Positions 51,526 to 60,713 of a stretch of DNA of 64,000 bases are shown here, one piece after another. Under the pieces are notes generated by a model. It was given only the letters and a program-made list of their open reading frames with translations. It had not been told where the DNA came from and did no database searches. Both the position numbers and the translations under genes were made by a program. How positions within the stretch are numbered: the first letter of the stretch is position 1; every line of letters begins with the position of its first letter. The stretch is from the NCBI RefSeq assembly GCF_018860155.1, contig NZ_JAHKNI010000005.1, positions 544,334 to 608,333 of the forward strand, written 5' to 3'. The stretch is from Nocardia albiluteola. Lineage in GTDB: Bacteria; Actinomycetota; Actinomycetes; Mycobacteriales; Mycobacteriaceae.

Positions 51526-52287
51526 CTACAGCACCGATCGGAGCACGGCGGCGGTCTGCGCCGGGCGCGCCTGGGACACCATGTGGTCGCAGTCGAATTC
51601 GTGCACCGTGAGCCGATCGGCGAGGTGCGCGGTGAACGCGTCTCGCAGCTCCGGCGTCACGAACGGCGAATTCACCGCGCGCACCAGCACGGTGGGCAGC
51701 TCCGGTGGCGGCAGTACGGTCGCGCGGGCCAGCTGCCCCCAGTAGGAGGTGACCGCGGGCAGGCTCATCCGCCACCCGACGCGGCCCCCGGCCGTGGGCA
51801 CCAGGTGTTCGGCGAGTTCCGCCTCGAGGAGCGCGGAGTCGACCTCGCCCCAGGCGGTTTCGAGTTTGTCCAGGCGTGCGGCCTCGGCATCCGGATAGTC
51901 GGGCCGGGCGAGCATGCCCTCGGCGAGTTCGTGCGCGAACTCCGCGTCCAGGCCGATCGCCGGATCCAGCAGCACCAGCGCGCGGACCAGCTCCGGATGC
52001 AGCCGCGCCAGATGAATACCGACCGCCCCGCCGAACGAATGCCCGACCACCGTCGCGGGCGCACCGTCCAGCAGCCGCACCAGATCCGCGACCACCGCCT
52101 CGAACGTCCACGGCGGCAACGAGGTGGACCGGCCGTGCCCGCGCAGGTCCGGCGCGAGGACGCGCACGCTGGGCAGGTACTCGGTGGCCAGCGCCTCCCA
52201 CCGCCTGCCGTGCCCGGTCAGCCCGTGCAGGGCCAGCAGCAGCGGACCGTCGGCGGGACCGTATTCATACACCTGGAGTTCGGGCAC
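51526..52287 (-). CDS. Alpha/beta hydrolase (LipV-like)
   Basis: 253 residues. Oxyanion HGLTGHGRRW, nucleophile elbow VVGHSFGG (Ser84), acid residue region SPFVTPELRD and catalytic His in FDCDHMVSQARP. It matches M. tuberculosis LipV (Rv3203) by order and sequence style. The natural substrate is unknown (short to medium acyl esters are likely). First gene of the lipV-ATL pair, divergent to adnA. Confidence 0.9.
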   Translation of the reverse strand: MPELQVYEYGPADGPLLLALHGLTGHGRRWEALATEYLPSVRVLAPDLRGHGRSTSLPPWTFEAVVADLVRLLDGAPATVVGHSFGGAVGIHLARLHPELVRALVLLDPAIGLDAEFAHELAEGMLARPDYPDAEAARLDKLETAWGEVDSALLEAELAEHLVPTAGGRVGWRMSLPAVTSYWGQLARATVLPPPELPTVLVRAVNSPFVTPELRDAFTAHLADRLTVHEFDCDHMVSQARPAQTAAVLRSVL

Positions 52288-52553
52288 GGGCCCATTGTGC
52301 CGGGCGGCACCGACATCCGCCGGGCCGGGGATTTGCGGCCGCGCCGAACCGGGTTCGGTGGTGGTAGCCGCACGCGTGCCCTGGTGGTGGCAGGTGAATC
52401 ACGGTTCGGCATCCGTCGGAAGTCGCCGGGCGGACGTACGGCCGAAGCAGCCTGTACGCCCGATCACAGGACGGATACGGCGGCCCGGTGCCGCACAGTT
52501 TGCTGCGCCGAAATTATTTCCTGTCGGGGGTGTCTGTTGAAATAGCGGCCGTG

Positions 52554-55500
52554 ATGCGATCGGATAGCTCGGTGCGACTCGTGCGCCGCGGCGAGACGGC
52601 TCCTCGCCCGCGGGAGTGGGGCGCCGACGTCCGGACGCTGTTCGCGGGCGGTGCGGGCGCGGACCCGGGATGGCGGCCCTGGCAGGTGCTGGGCGGGCCG
52701 GGCACGGGAAAGACGTCGCTGCTGGTCGACATCGCGGCCGACCGGATCGTCGCAGGCGTGGACCCGGAGTCGATCCTGGTGCTCACGCACTCCAAATCGG
52801 CCGCCGTCCGGGTGCGCAACGCGATCGCCCGGCAGGTCTCGGCGGCTGTCGGCGATCCCTTGGACGCGATCGTCGGCGGCGTGCCGGGCGCGACCCGCGA
52901 GCCGCTGGTGCGCACCGTGCACTCGTACGCCTTCGCGATCCTGCGCATGCACGCCGAGGCACACGGCAATCCGCCGCCGCGGCTGCTGACCGGCGCCGAA
53001 CAGGATGTGGTGCTGCGCGAGATGCTGCGCGGGGAACTGGAGGACATCCAGGCGGATCCGGCGGGTCCGTACGGCGGTGCGGTCGAACTGTGGCCGCAGC
53101 GGCTGCAGCCCGCGCTGGGCACGCTCGGCTTCGCCGAGCAGCTGCGGGACCTGATGCTGCGCGCCACCGAGCGCGGGCTGGGGCCCGAGGATCTGGTCGA
53201 GCTGGGCCGGTCGCGCGATCGCGCCGAATGGGAGGCCGCGGGCCGCTTCGCCGAACGGTACGAGCAGGCCATGCTGCTGCGCTGGTCGGTCGGCATCGAG
53301 GCGCCCGAGGCGAGTGCGCCGGCGCTGGACGCTGCCGAGCTGGTGGGCGCGGCGCTGGATGCGTTCGCGATGGACCCGGGCCTGCTCGATGCCGAGCGCG
53401 CCCGCATCGGGTGCCTGCTGGTCGACGATGCCCAGCATCTGGATCCGCTGGCGGCGCAGCTGGTCCGGGTGGTCGGCGGGGGCGCGGCCAGCACGGTGGT
53501 GGCCGGGGATCCGGATCAGGCCGTGTTCACCTTCCGTGGCGCGGATCCGCGTTTTCTCGCCGATCTCGAGACGGCCGCCGAGCGCCGAATCGTGTTGCAC
53601 GACAACCATCGGGCCGCGGCTCCGGTGCACGATGCGGTGGCCCGCATAGCTGCTCGGATGCCGGGTCGCGCACCGCACCGGTTCGGTCCGAACGGTGCGC
53701 GGCGCAGCCCGTCCGGGGAATCGGATTCCCGGAACGGCCACTACGGTGCGGATTTCGGGAACGGCAGCGGCAGTGTGGATTCCGGCGGTGAGCCCGCCGA
53801 TCCGGCCCTGGAATCAGCGGCCTTCTCGGTGCGGGTGCTGACGACCCCGGCGAAGGAGGCCGCGCTCATCGCCGATCACCTGCGCCGCGCCCACCTCACC
53901 GACGGCGTGCCGTGGTCGAGCATGGCCGTCGTCGTGCGGTCGGTGCCGCTGTCCCTGGCGCCGCTGCGGCGCGCCCTGCTGGCGGCGGGAGTGCCCGTGC
54001 TGCAGCCGAAGCCGGATGTGCCCCTGGCTCGCCGCCGCGGCGCCACCTGGATGCTGCTGGCATTGCGCGCGCTGCTGGCGGGCACCCGCGCCCGCCCCGA
54101 CCTGTTCACCGAGGACGACGCCCTGGACCTGCTGACCGGCCCGCTGGGCGGCGCCGATCAGATCAGCCTGCGCCGCCTGCGCCGCGGTATCCGAAGGACC
54201 GTGCTCGAACGCGGGCGGCGAGATCCCGCCGACCCGTGGGCGGGCGCCGCCGGGCAACCCGAGCCGGACGGATCCGGTATCCCGCGCACGCCCGGCGCCG
54301 CTGTCGAATCACATGCGCCGGAGGGCGGGAATGCCTCGGGCATATCGCGTGTGGATGCGGACGTAACCGGCCACGCGCCGAGCCCTGACCGGGTCGATGT
54401 GGATCGTGCCGTCGGCGTCGACGCCATGGCGGCCGACGGGATCGGGACTCGACGCAGGGCATCCGCCGGGGAGATGGACGACGACTTCGATTCCGGCACG
54501 AACGATTCCGCGCGCTTCGCGGATCTGGACCGATCCTCCGCGGAGGTGCTCCGCGATCTGATCACCGACACGGGCGACGCCTCGCTGCTGGACCGGCTCA
54601 CCGAGGTGGAGTCCGCGCCGTTGCGCCGGGTGCTCAAGGCAGTGCGGCGGGCGGAGAAGGCCGCGCGGCGCGGTGCCGGGCTCGAGGATGTGCTGTGGGC
54701 GCTGTGGACGGCGTCGAGCCTGGAACGGCGCTGGGTCGGGCAATCCGAGCGCGGCGGCGCGGGCGCCATGCAGGCCGATCGCGACCTGGACGCCGCGGTC
54801 GGGCTGTTCGACGCCGCGGCCGCCTACGTCGACCGGCTGCCCCGCGCTACCCTCGAGGGCTTCGTCGAATATCTGGAACAGCAGGAGATTCCGCAGGATT
54901 CGGCGCCGGTCACCGAGTCGGGCGGCGCGGTGGCGATCGTCTCCGCGCATGCCGCGGCCGGGCGGGAGTGGGACGTCGTCGCGGTTGCCGGTGTGCAGGA
55001 GGGGATCTGGCCGAACCTGCGCCCGCGCGGGACACTGCTGGGCGTCGAGGATCTGGTGGATTTCGTTGCGGGCATTGCCGATTCGGGTGAGCGGATCAGC
55101 CGGTCGGCGCCGATCCTGGCCGAGGAGCGGCGGCTGCTGCTGATCGCCTGCAGCCGGGCGCGCCGCTCGCTGCTGGTGACCGCCGTCGAATCGGTCTCTG
55201 GCGACCGCGATCTGGTGCCCTCGCGGTTCCTGGCCGAGCTCGACGCCGCCGCCGCGGCGGGTGAGCCCGGCCGCATCCCGGCCCCGGTGGATCCCGGGCG
55301 GGCGCTGGTCATGCACGCGCTGATCGCCGAATTGCGTAGTGTGGCATGCGATCCCGAGGACGATCCGCACCGGAGGCGGCGTGCGGCGCAGCAGTTGGCC
55401 CGGCTGGCCGGTGCGCGGGTGCCCGGTGCTCACCCCGACGACTGGTACGGCACCGCCGAGCTGAGCTCGCAGCTGTCGCTCTGGGGTCAGGACGAGGGCC

Positions 55501-56318
55501 CGGTCGCACTGTCCCCGTCCACCGTGGAGCTGCTGAAGACCTGCCCGCTGCGCTGGGCGTTGGAGCGGCACGGCGGCGGTGACGGCGAGAATTCCTACGC
55601 GGTCAAGGGAAATCTGGTGCACACCCTGGTGCAGGCGCTGGCCGGTCAGGTCAGCGAGGCGCAGGTCAAGGCCGCGTTGGCGCGGGCGTGGAAGGCGGTG
55701 GATCCCGGCTCGGGCGAGTCCGGTCCGCAGAGCTGGCATTCGCGCCAGGACCTGCGGCGCACCGAGACGATGCTCGACACCTTCCTGGCCTGGCTGCACA
55801 ACACCCGCGACGAACTCACCCAGCTGGGTGTCGAGGTGCCCGTCGACTGCGTGCTGCCGGCCCGCAACCCCGACGAATACCCGGTGCGCATCCGCGGGCG
55901 GGTCGACCGCGTGGAACGAGATGCGCTGGGGCGCTTCGTCATCGTCGACGTGAAGACCGGTAAGACGCCGATCTCCAAACAGGCCGCCGCCGAGCACGCC
56001 CAGCTGGCCACCTATCAGGTGGCCGCGGCCGCCGGTGCGCTGGACGACACCGCCGACGACCCGGCCGCCGGACCGCTGCCGGGCGGAGCACGACTGGTCT
56101 ATGTCGCCAAACCCAGCGCCAAGGAGGGCGCCGCACAGCGCATGCAGCAGGCCCTGGACGACGAGTCGATCGGCCAATGGCGCGACACCATCCACCAGGC
56201 CGCCGAATCCACCCGCGGCCCCAGCTATCTGGCCATGCGCAACGACGGCTGCCGCCATTGCGCGGTATCGGGCAGCTGCCCGGTCCAGGACACCGGACGG
56301 CAGGTGACCGACGAATGA
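52554..56318 (+). CDS. adnA: AdnA subunit of the AdnAB DNA motor-nuclease
   Basis: About 1254 residues from ATG 52554; in-frame GTG codons at 52530 and 52488 are alternatives, and none has a strong ribosome site. UvrD-like motor: Walker A LGGPGTGKTSLL, Walker B LLVDDAQHLDP (degenerate), motif III VVAGDPDQAVFTFRGADP. C-terminal RecB/AddB-type nuclease: RIRGRVDRVERDALGRFVIV then DVKTGK, with iron-staple cysteines (KTCPLRW and CRHCAVSGSCP). It partners AdnB in resecting double-strand breaks. Two low-complexity inserts (about 53690-53800 and 54235-54540) make it longer than the roughly 1055-residue mycobacterial protein. Its stop overlaps the next ORF (ATGA). Confidence 0.92.
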   Translation: MRSDSSVRLVRRGETAPRPREWGADVRTLFAGGAGADPGWRPWQVLGGPGTGKTSLLVDIAADRIVAGVDPESILVLTHSKSAAVRVRNAIARQVSAAVGDPLDAIVGGVPGATREPLVRTVHSYAFAILRMHAEAHGNPPPRLLTGAEQDVVLREMLRGELEDIQADPAGPYGGAVELWPQRLQPALGTLGFAEQLRDLMLRATERGLGPEDLVELGRSRDRAEWEAAGRFAERYEQAMLLRWSVGIEAPEASAPALDAAELVGAALDAFAMDPGLLDAERARIGCLLVDDAQHLDPLAAQLVRVVGGGAASTVVAGDPDQAVFTFRGADPRFLADLETAAERRIVLHDNHRAAAPVHDAVARIAARMPGRAPHRFGPNGARRSPSGESDSRNGHYGADFGNGSGSVDSGGEPADPALESAAFSVRVLTTPAKEAALIADHLRRAHLTDGVPWSSMAVVVRSVPLSLAPLRRALLAAGVPVLQPKPDVPLARRRGATWMLLALRALLAGTRARPDLFTEDDALDLLTGPLGGADQISLRRLRRGIRRTVLERGRRDPADPWAGAAGQPEPDGSGIPRTPGAAVESHAPEGGNASGISRVDADVTGHAPSPDRVDVDRAVGVDAMAADGIGTRRRASAGEMDDDFDSGTNDSARFADLDRSSAEVLRDLITDTGDASLLDRLTEVESAPLRRVLKAVRRAEKAARRGAGLEDVLWALWTASSLERRWVGQSERGGAGAMQADRDLDAAVGLFDAAAAYVDRLPRATLEGFVEYLEQQEIPQDSAPVTESGGAVAIVSAHAAAGREWDVVAVAGVQEGIWPNLRPRGTLLGVEDLVDFVAGIADSGERISRSAPILAEERRLLLIACSRARRSLLVTAVESVSGDRDLVPSRFLAELDAAAAAGEPGRIPAPVDPGRALVMHALIAELRSVACDPEDDPHRRRRAAQQLARLAGARVPGAHPDDWYGTAELSSQLSLWGQDEGPVALSPSTVELLKTCPLRWALERHGGGDGENSYAVKGNLVHTLVQALAGQVSEAQVKAALARAWKAVDPGSGESGPQSWHSRQDLRRTETMLDTFLAWLHNTRDELTQLGVEVPVDCVLPARNPDEYPVRIRGRVDRVERDALGRFVIVDVKTGKTPISKQAAAEHAQLATYQVAAAAGALDDTADDPAAGPLPGGARLVYVAKPSAKEGAAQRMQQALDDESIGQWRDTIHQAAESTRGPSYLAMRNDGCRHCAVSGSCPVQDTGRQVTDE

Positions 56319-56623
56319 GCCGAACACAGCGGAGGGATCGGGCCGTACAGCGCGCCGTCATGGTCGCCCGACCGCAGTGTCGGTGCGCGCCGGGCACGTG
56401 CGCCGCTCCGCATGACGAGCAGCCGGTGCTGTGTGCTCCCGCGCAAACGGGAGCCGTCGCACGGGGCGGCGGCGTGGGTGCACACCGGCTGCACCCGAGC
56501 GGGACACGGTGTGCCCTCGTGCACGCGGGAAATCGGTCTCGGCGCGGCGCAGGCGTGTGCGGAGCACGGCCGAGCGGATCATGGGTGCGGTGGGTAGCGG
56601 AGTCGAGCGAGACGGAGGAATGA
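56315..56623 (+). CDS. 102-codon coupled ORF between adnA and the mini-ORFs
   Basis: ATG at 56315 overlaps the adnA stop, and its TGA (56621-56623) overlaps the ATG of the first mini-ORF. The product (begins MSRTQRRDRAVQRAVMVARP, ends WVAESSETEE) is Arg/Gly/Ala-rich with several Cys and no recognised domain. Mycobacterial adnA and adnB abut directly (from memory), so this is inserted DNA. It may function only to keep ribosomes moving to adnB. Confidence 0.4.
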   Translation: MSRTQRRDRAVQRAVMVARPQCRCAPGTCAAPHDEQPVLCAPAQTGAVARGGGVGAHRLHPSGTRCALVHAGNRSRRGAGVCGARPSGSWVRWVAESSETEE

Positions 56624-56700
56624 GCGAGCCTGCGAGTGAATCGTCAACATGGCGCGCGTCGCGCATGCCGGAGCCGGGCGCTAGCGAGGCGCAGGTATGA
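56620..56700 (+). CDS. MIRU-like mini-ORF 1 (26 residues)
   Basis: The product begins MSEPASESSTWRASRMPEPG and ends ASEAQV. Start overlaps the previous stop; its TGA (56698-56700) overlaps the next ATG (56697). It is one unit of a 77-bp tandem repeat. The peptide is probably not functional in itself. Confidence 0.5.
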   Translation: MSEPASESSTWRASRMPEPGASEAQV

Positions 56701-56773
56701 GCGAGCTTGTGAGCGAATCATCATCACGGCGCGCGTCGCGCATGCCGGAGCCGAGCGCTAGCAAGGCGCAGGT
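56620..56773 (+). repeat. Two tandem 77-bp MIRU-like repeats upstream of adnB
   Basis: Units 56620-56696 and 56697-56773, about 87% identical, same orientation, each beginning ATGAGCGAGC and ending GGCGCAGGT. The shared core is GGCGCGCGTCGCGCATGCCG and GAGCC. adnB itself begins ATGAGCG, continuing the pattern. Architecture and unit length resemble mycobacterial interspersed repetitive units. Confidence 0.9.
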
Positions 56774-56777
56774 ATGA
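56697..56777 (+). CDS. MIRU-like mini-ORF 2 (26 residues)
   Basis: The product begins MSELVSESSSRRASRMPEPS and ends ASKAQV. Same length and ATGA linkage as mini-ORF 1; its TGA (56775-56777) overlaps the adnB ATG (56774). Differences from unit 1 are about ten bases, giving substitutions at seven residues but no frameshift or stop. Confidence 0.5.
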   Translation: MSELVSESSSRRASRMPEPSASKAQV

Positions 56778-59700
56778 GCGGCCCCGGTGCGGGGGATTCG
56801 GGTCGCGGCATCACGCCGTGGCAGCTGACCGAAGCGCTGGGGCTGCCGCCGCCGACCGACGAGCAGGCGGCGGTGATCTCGGCCCCGCCCGGCCCGACGC
56901 TGGTGGTCGCGGGCGCGGGCGCGGGCAAGACCGAGACGATGGCCGCGCGGGTGGTCTGGATGGTCGCGAACGGACTCGTCGCTCCCGATGCCGTGCTCGG
57001 TCTGACGTTCACGCGCAAGGCCGCGCAGCAGCTGACGACCCGCATCCGCACCCGTCTGTCCCGGCTGGCGGGCTCGTCCGTGGTGCGCGAGATCGATCCG
57101 TCGGGGAGTCTGCGCAGGCTGCTGGCCGGTTCCGAACCGGAGATCAGCACCTACCACTCCTATGCGGGACGCCTGCTCACCGAGCACGGCCTGCTGCTGC
57201 CGGTGGAACCCTCGGCGACGCTGCTCACCGAGACTCAGCTGTGGCAGCTCGCCCACCGGGTCGTCACCACCTGGGACGGCGACCTGGACACCGAGCGCAC
57301 CCCGGTGTCGGTGACCGAGGCGGTACTCGCGCTGTCGGGGCAGCTGGCCGAGCATCTGGTGGAACCCGAACAGCTGGTGCAGGCCCACGCCGAGCTGGAG
57401 AAGCTGGTCTTCACCCTGCCCAAGGGCCCGCGTCAGCGCGGCGGACCCAGCCAGGAGTTGCAGAACATCGTCGCCGTGCAGACCGAACGCGTCGCACTGC
57501 TTCCGCTGGTCCGGCGCCTGGCCGAGGAGTTGCGCCGAAGGGGCGCACTGGATTTCGGCTCGCAGATGTCGCTGGCCGCCCGCCTCGCCGCCGAACATCC
57601 CGAGGTCGGCGTCGCCGAACGCGACCGCTTCCGCCTGGTCCTGCTGGACGAATACCAGGACACCGGCCACGCCCAGCGCATCCTGCTGGCCGCCCTGTTC
57701 GGTGACCTGAATGGCGCAGGTGCAATCCCGGCGGCGGACAACGGGCCGACCCGTGCCGAGGAGACGCCGCTGAGCGGCGTGCCGATGCATGCCGGGGCTC
57801 CGCCTGGGACAGCGGGCGTGCGGAGCGAGGACAGCAGCGGTGCGGATGTGGCTCTCGCGACTGGCGGGCGTGCATTCGGACAGGTCGGGGAGAGTGCGTC
57901 CGGTGGTGGGAGGGGGCGTGCCGGTCATGTGCTTGGGGTAGTGGGCGACGGCGGCAGTGCGGATGCGGCTCTCGTGACCGGCGGGCGCGCGTTCGGACAG
58001 GTCGGGGAGAGTGCGTCCGGTGGTGGGAGCAGGCATGCCGGGGAGGTCTCCGGGAGCGATGAGGGGACCGACGAGCCGCGTGGCGCGGCGAACAGGCTCG
58101 CCGTGACGGCTGTCGGTGACCCGATGCAGTCCATCTACGGGTGGCGCGGGGCGTCGGCGGCGAATCTGCCGCGGTTCGCGTCCGACTTTCCCAGTGCCCC
58201 CGGTGTTCCCGCGCCGATCCTGCCGCTGCTGACCAGCTGGCGCAATCCGCCCGAGGCGCTGGACCTGGCGAATCTGGTGGCTGAACCGTTGCGGCACACC
58301 GAGGGTGGCGTCGATGTAGACGCGCTGCGGCCGCGGCCCGGTGCGGTGCCGGGTGCGGTGGCGCTGGCCCTGACCGAAACCGTTGCCGACGAACGGGATT
58401 GGGTGGCCGAGCGGATTGCGGCGGAATGGGAGGCGCACGCGGACGCGGGGGCGCCGCCGCCCACCTCCGCGGTGCTGGTGCGCCGCAACGCCGATGCCGC
58501 GCCGCTGGCGGAGGCGCTGCGCGAGCGGGGACTGCCGGTCGAGATCGTCGGCCTGGGCGGCCTGCTCGCCACCCCCGAGGTCGCGGACGTCGTGGCCACG
58601 CTGCGCCTGATCGCCGATCCGGCGGCGGGCAGCGCCGCCATGCGGATCCTGACCGGGGCGCGCTGGCGGATCGGGGTCAGCGACCTGGCCGCGCTATCCC
58701 GGCGTGCCCGGGATCTGTCCATCTCCCGCCCCCCGGAGCAGGCCGCGGCCATCACTGACACCGAGGCGCTCGCGCAGGCGTTGCGCGAGGTGGCGCCCGA
58801 GCCCGCGGAACGGGCCGGGATCGCGGATGCCATCGCCGATCCCGGTGCGCCGGAACAGTATTCGGAGCCGGGATACGAGCGCATCCAGTCCCTCGGACAG
58901 GAGCTGGGGGCGCTGCGTGAACGGGGCGGTCAGTCACTGCCGGAGCTGGTGGCCGACGTCGAGCGCACGATCGGCGTCGGCGTGGAGACCCAGGCGCGTC
59001 GGGCGGCGGCCGGTGGCGGTGCGGGCCGGGAGCATCTGGACGCGTTCGCCGAGGTCGTGGCCGGATATGCCAGTGACCACCGGGCGACGCTGAGCGGCCT
59101 GCTGGGCTTTCTCGCGGCGGCCGAGGAGGTCGAGAACGGGCTGGAGCCCGGCGAGGTCGAGGTCGCCCACGACCGCGTGCAGGTGCTGACCGTGCACGCC
59201 GCCAAGGGGCTGGAGTGGGAGGTGGTGGCCGTGCCGCACGTGGTGCGCGGTGTCTTCCCGTCCGGCGCGGCGGCGGGTACCTGGCTCGGTGCGCTGGCCG
59301 AACTGCCCACCACGCTGCGCGGCGACCGGCAGCGCGAGGACGCCCGCGACGGCGTGCCCGTGCTCGAGCTGACCGACATCTACGATCGCGCCGATCTGGA
59401 GCATGCGATCAAACAGCACAGGGACGCGCTGAATCGGCGCCGGCTGGACGAGGAGCGCCGCCTGTTCTACGTGGCCCTCACCAGAACCGAACGGGCGTTG
59501 TTCGTTTCGGGTCACCACTGGGCCGAGACCGGCTCGACCCCCAAGGGCCCCTCGGACTTCCTGCTGGAGCTGAAGCATGCCGCCGAGGCTCCCGGCTCGG
59601 GCCTGGTCACCGCCGTGCGCATCGACCGCTGGGATCAGGGCCCGCCCCCGGACGCTGTGAACCCGTTCACCGACAATCCCGCCACCGCGCGCTGGCCCCG

Positions 59701-60652
59701 CGATCCCCTCGGAAAGCGCCGCGCCGCAATCGAATCGGGCGCCGACATGGTCCGCTCCGCGCTGGCGGAGCTGTCGCCGGAAAGCAGGTTCGGCCTGCCG
59801 GCGCGGGTGGCCGACGGGCCGGTTACCCGGGGCTCGGCCGAGCAGCTCTCGCTGTTCGGCGAGGACGCCGAGCCCAGCGATGCGGAGGAGGCCGAGGGCG
59901 CACAGGAACCCGCCCTCGACGACCCGGAGGGCTGGTCCGCGGATGTCGATGCCCTGCTCGCCGAGCATTTCGCCGCCGACGACACGGTGCGGGAGGTGGA
60001 ACTGCCCGAGCAGCTGCCCGCGACCGCGCTGGTGGAGCTGCGGGCAGATCCGGCGAAACTGGCCGCGCGGCTGCGTCGTCCGCTGCCGTATCCGCCGAGC
60101 CCGTTCGCGCGGCGCGGCACCGCATTTCACGCGTGGCTGCAGCGCTGGTTCGGGGCCGAGCAGGCCTTCGATCTGGAGCTGCCGGGCGAGGCGGACCGGG
60201 GGGAGGCCGATGCCGAGCTGACCCGGATGCAGGAGGCGTTCCTGTCCTCGTCGTGGGCCAACCGCAATCCGGTGGAGGTCGAGGTGGCCTTCGAGACCTC
60301 CGTCGCGGGCACGCTGATCCGCGGTCGCATGGACGCGGTGTTCGCCGAGCCGGGCGGGCGCTGGCTGGTGGTGGACTGGAAGACCGGCGCGGAGCCGACT
60401 CGCTCGGAGGAGCAGTCGGTCGCGATGCAGCTGGCGGTCTACCGGCTGGCCTGGGCCCGGCTGATGGCCGCCCGCACCGGTGCCGACGAGGCACAGATGC
60501 TCGACCGCATCGGCGCCGCATTCCACTACGTGCGCACCGGCCGCACGATAGCCCCGCCCGACCTGCCGGGCCCCGCCGAACTGGCCGCGTTGATCATGGC
60601 AACTCCGCCGGCCTGGTCGCCCACCGAGGACGCACCCGGCCCGCCGGAATGA
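56774..60652 (+). CDS. adnB: AdnB subunit of the AdnAB DNA motor-nuclease
   Basis: 1292 residues. The dominant UvrD-like motor: Q motif PTDEQAAVI, Walker A VVAGAGAGKTETMAARV, motif Ia LTFTRKAAQQL, Walker B LVLLDEYQDTGHAQRILLAA, motif III AVGDPMQSIYGWRGA, motif V VLTVHAAKGLEWEVVAVPH, motif VI FYVALTRTERALFVSG. C-terminal nuclease: RGTAFHAWLQRWFG, LIRGRMDAVF, LVVDWKTGAE. Between motifs II and III is a roughly 120-residue Gly/Ala/Ser-rich insert that includes a 39-residue tandem repeat and is absent from typical family members. ATG overlaps the upstream mini-ORF stop. It pairs with AdnA for end resection in recombination repair. Confidence 0.93.
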   Translation: MSGPGAGDSGRGITPWQLTEALGLPPPTDEQAAVISAPPGPTLVVAGAGAGKTETMAARVVWMVANGLVAPDAVLGLTFTRKAAQQLTTRIRTRLSRLAGSSVVREIDPSGSLRRLLAGSEPEISTYHSYAGRLLTEHGLLLPVEPSATLLTETQLWQLAHRVVTTWDGDLDTERTPVSVTEAVLALSGQLAEHLVEPEQLVQAHAELEKLVFTLPKGPRQRGGPSQELQNIVAVQTERVALLPLVRRLAEELRRRGALDFGSQMSLAARLAAEHPEVGVAERDRFRLVLLDEYQDTGHAQRILLAALFGDLNGAGAIPAADNGPTRAEETPLSGVPMHAGAPPGTAGVRSEDSSGADVALATGGRAFGQVGESASGGGRGRAGHVLGVVGDGGSADAALVTGGRAFGQVGESASGGGSRHAGEVSGSDEGTDEPRGAANRLAVTAVGDPMQSIYGWRGASAANLPRFASDFPSAPGVPAPILPLLTSWRNPPEALDLANLVAEPLRHTEGGVDVDALRPRPGAVPGAVALALTETVADERDWVAERIAAEWEAHADAGAPPPTSAVLVRRNADAAPLAEALRERGLPVEIVGLGGLLATPEVADVVATLRLIADPAAGSAAMRILTGARWRIGVSDLAALSRRARDLSISRPPEQAAAITDTEALAQALREVAPEPAERAGIADAIADPGAPEQYSEPGYERIQSLGQELGALRERGGQSLPELVADVERTIGVGVETQARRAAAGGGAGREHLDAFAEVVAGYASDHRATLSGLLGFLAAAEEVENGLEPGEVEVAHDRVQVLTVHAAKGLEWEVVAVPHVVRGVFPSGAAAGTWLGALAELPTTLRGDRQREDARDGVPVLELTDIYDRADLEHAIKQHRDALNRRRLDEERRLFYVALTRTERALFVSGHHWAETGSTPKGPSDFLLELKHAAEAPGSGLVTAVRIDRWDQGPPPDAVNPFTDNPATARWPRDPLGKRRAAIESGADMVRSALAELSPESRFGLPARVADGPVTRGSAEQLSLFGEDAEPSDAEEAEGAQEPALDDPEGWSADVDALLAEHFAADDTVREVELPEQLPATALVELRADPAKLAARLRRPLPYPPSPFARRGTAFHAWLQRWFGAEQAFDLELPGEADRGEADAELTRMQEAFLSSSWANRNPVEVEVAFETSVAGTLIRGRMDAVFAEPGGRWLVVDWKTGAEPTRSEEQSVAMQLAVYRLAWARLMAARTGADEAQMLDRIGAAFHYVRTGRTIAPPDLPGPAELAALIMATPPAWSPTEDAPGPPE
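57842..58045 (+). repeat. In-frame 117-bp tandem repeat inside adnB
   Basis: The block starting at 57842 recurs at 57959, a period of 117 bases (39 codons). Strongest identity is in the part encoding GGRAFGQVGESASGGG in both copies. It lies in the insertion separating helicase motifs II and III. Confidence 0.85.
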
Positions 60653-60713
60653 TTCGGCGAGTGCCGAGTCGCCGCCTTCGGGGCCCACCGGCTCGCGGCC
60701 GGTGCATCGTGCC

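Noticed and set aside
54309..58438. Long minus-strand frames (672 and 585 codons) opposite adnA and adnB
   Set aside because: Shadows created by high GC third positions; the plus strand carries complete helicase and nuclease motifs.
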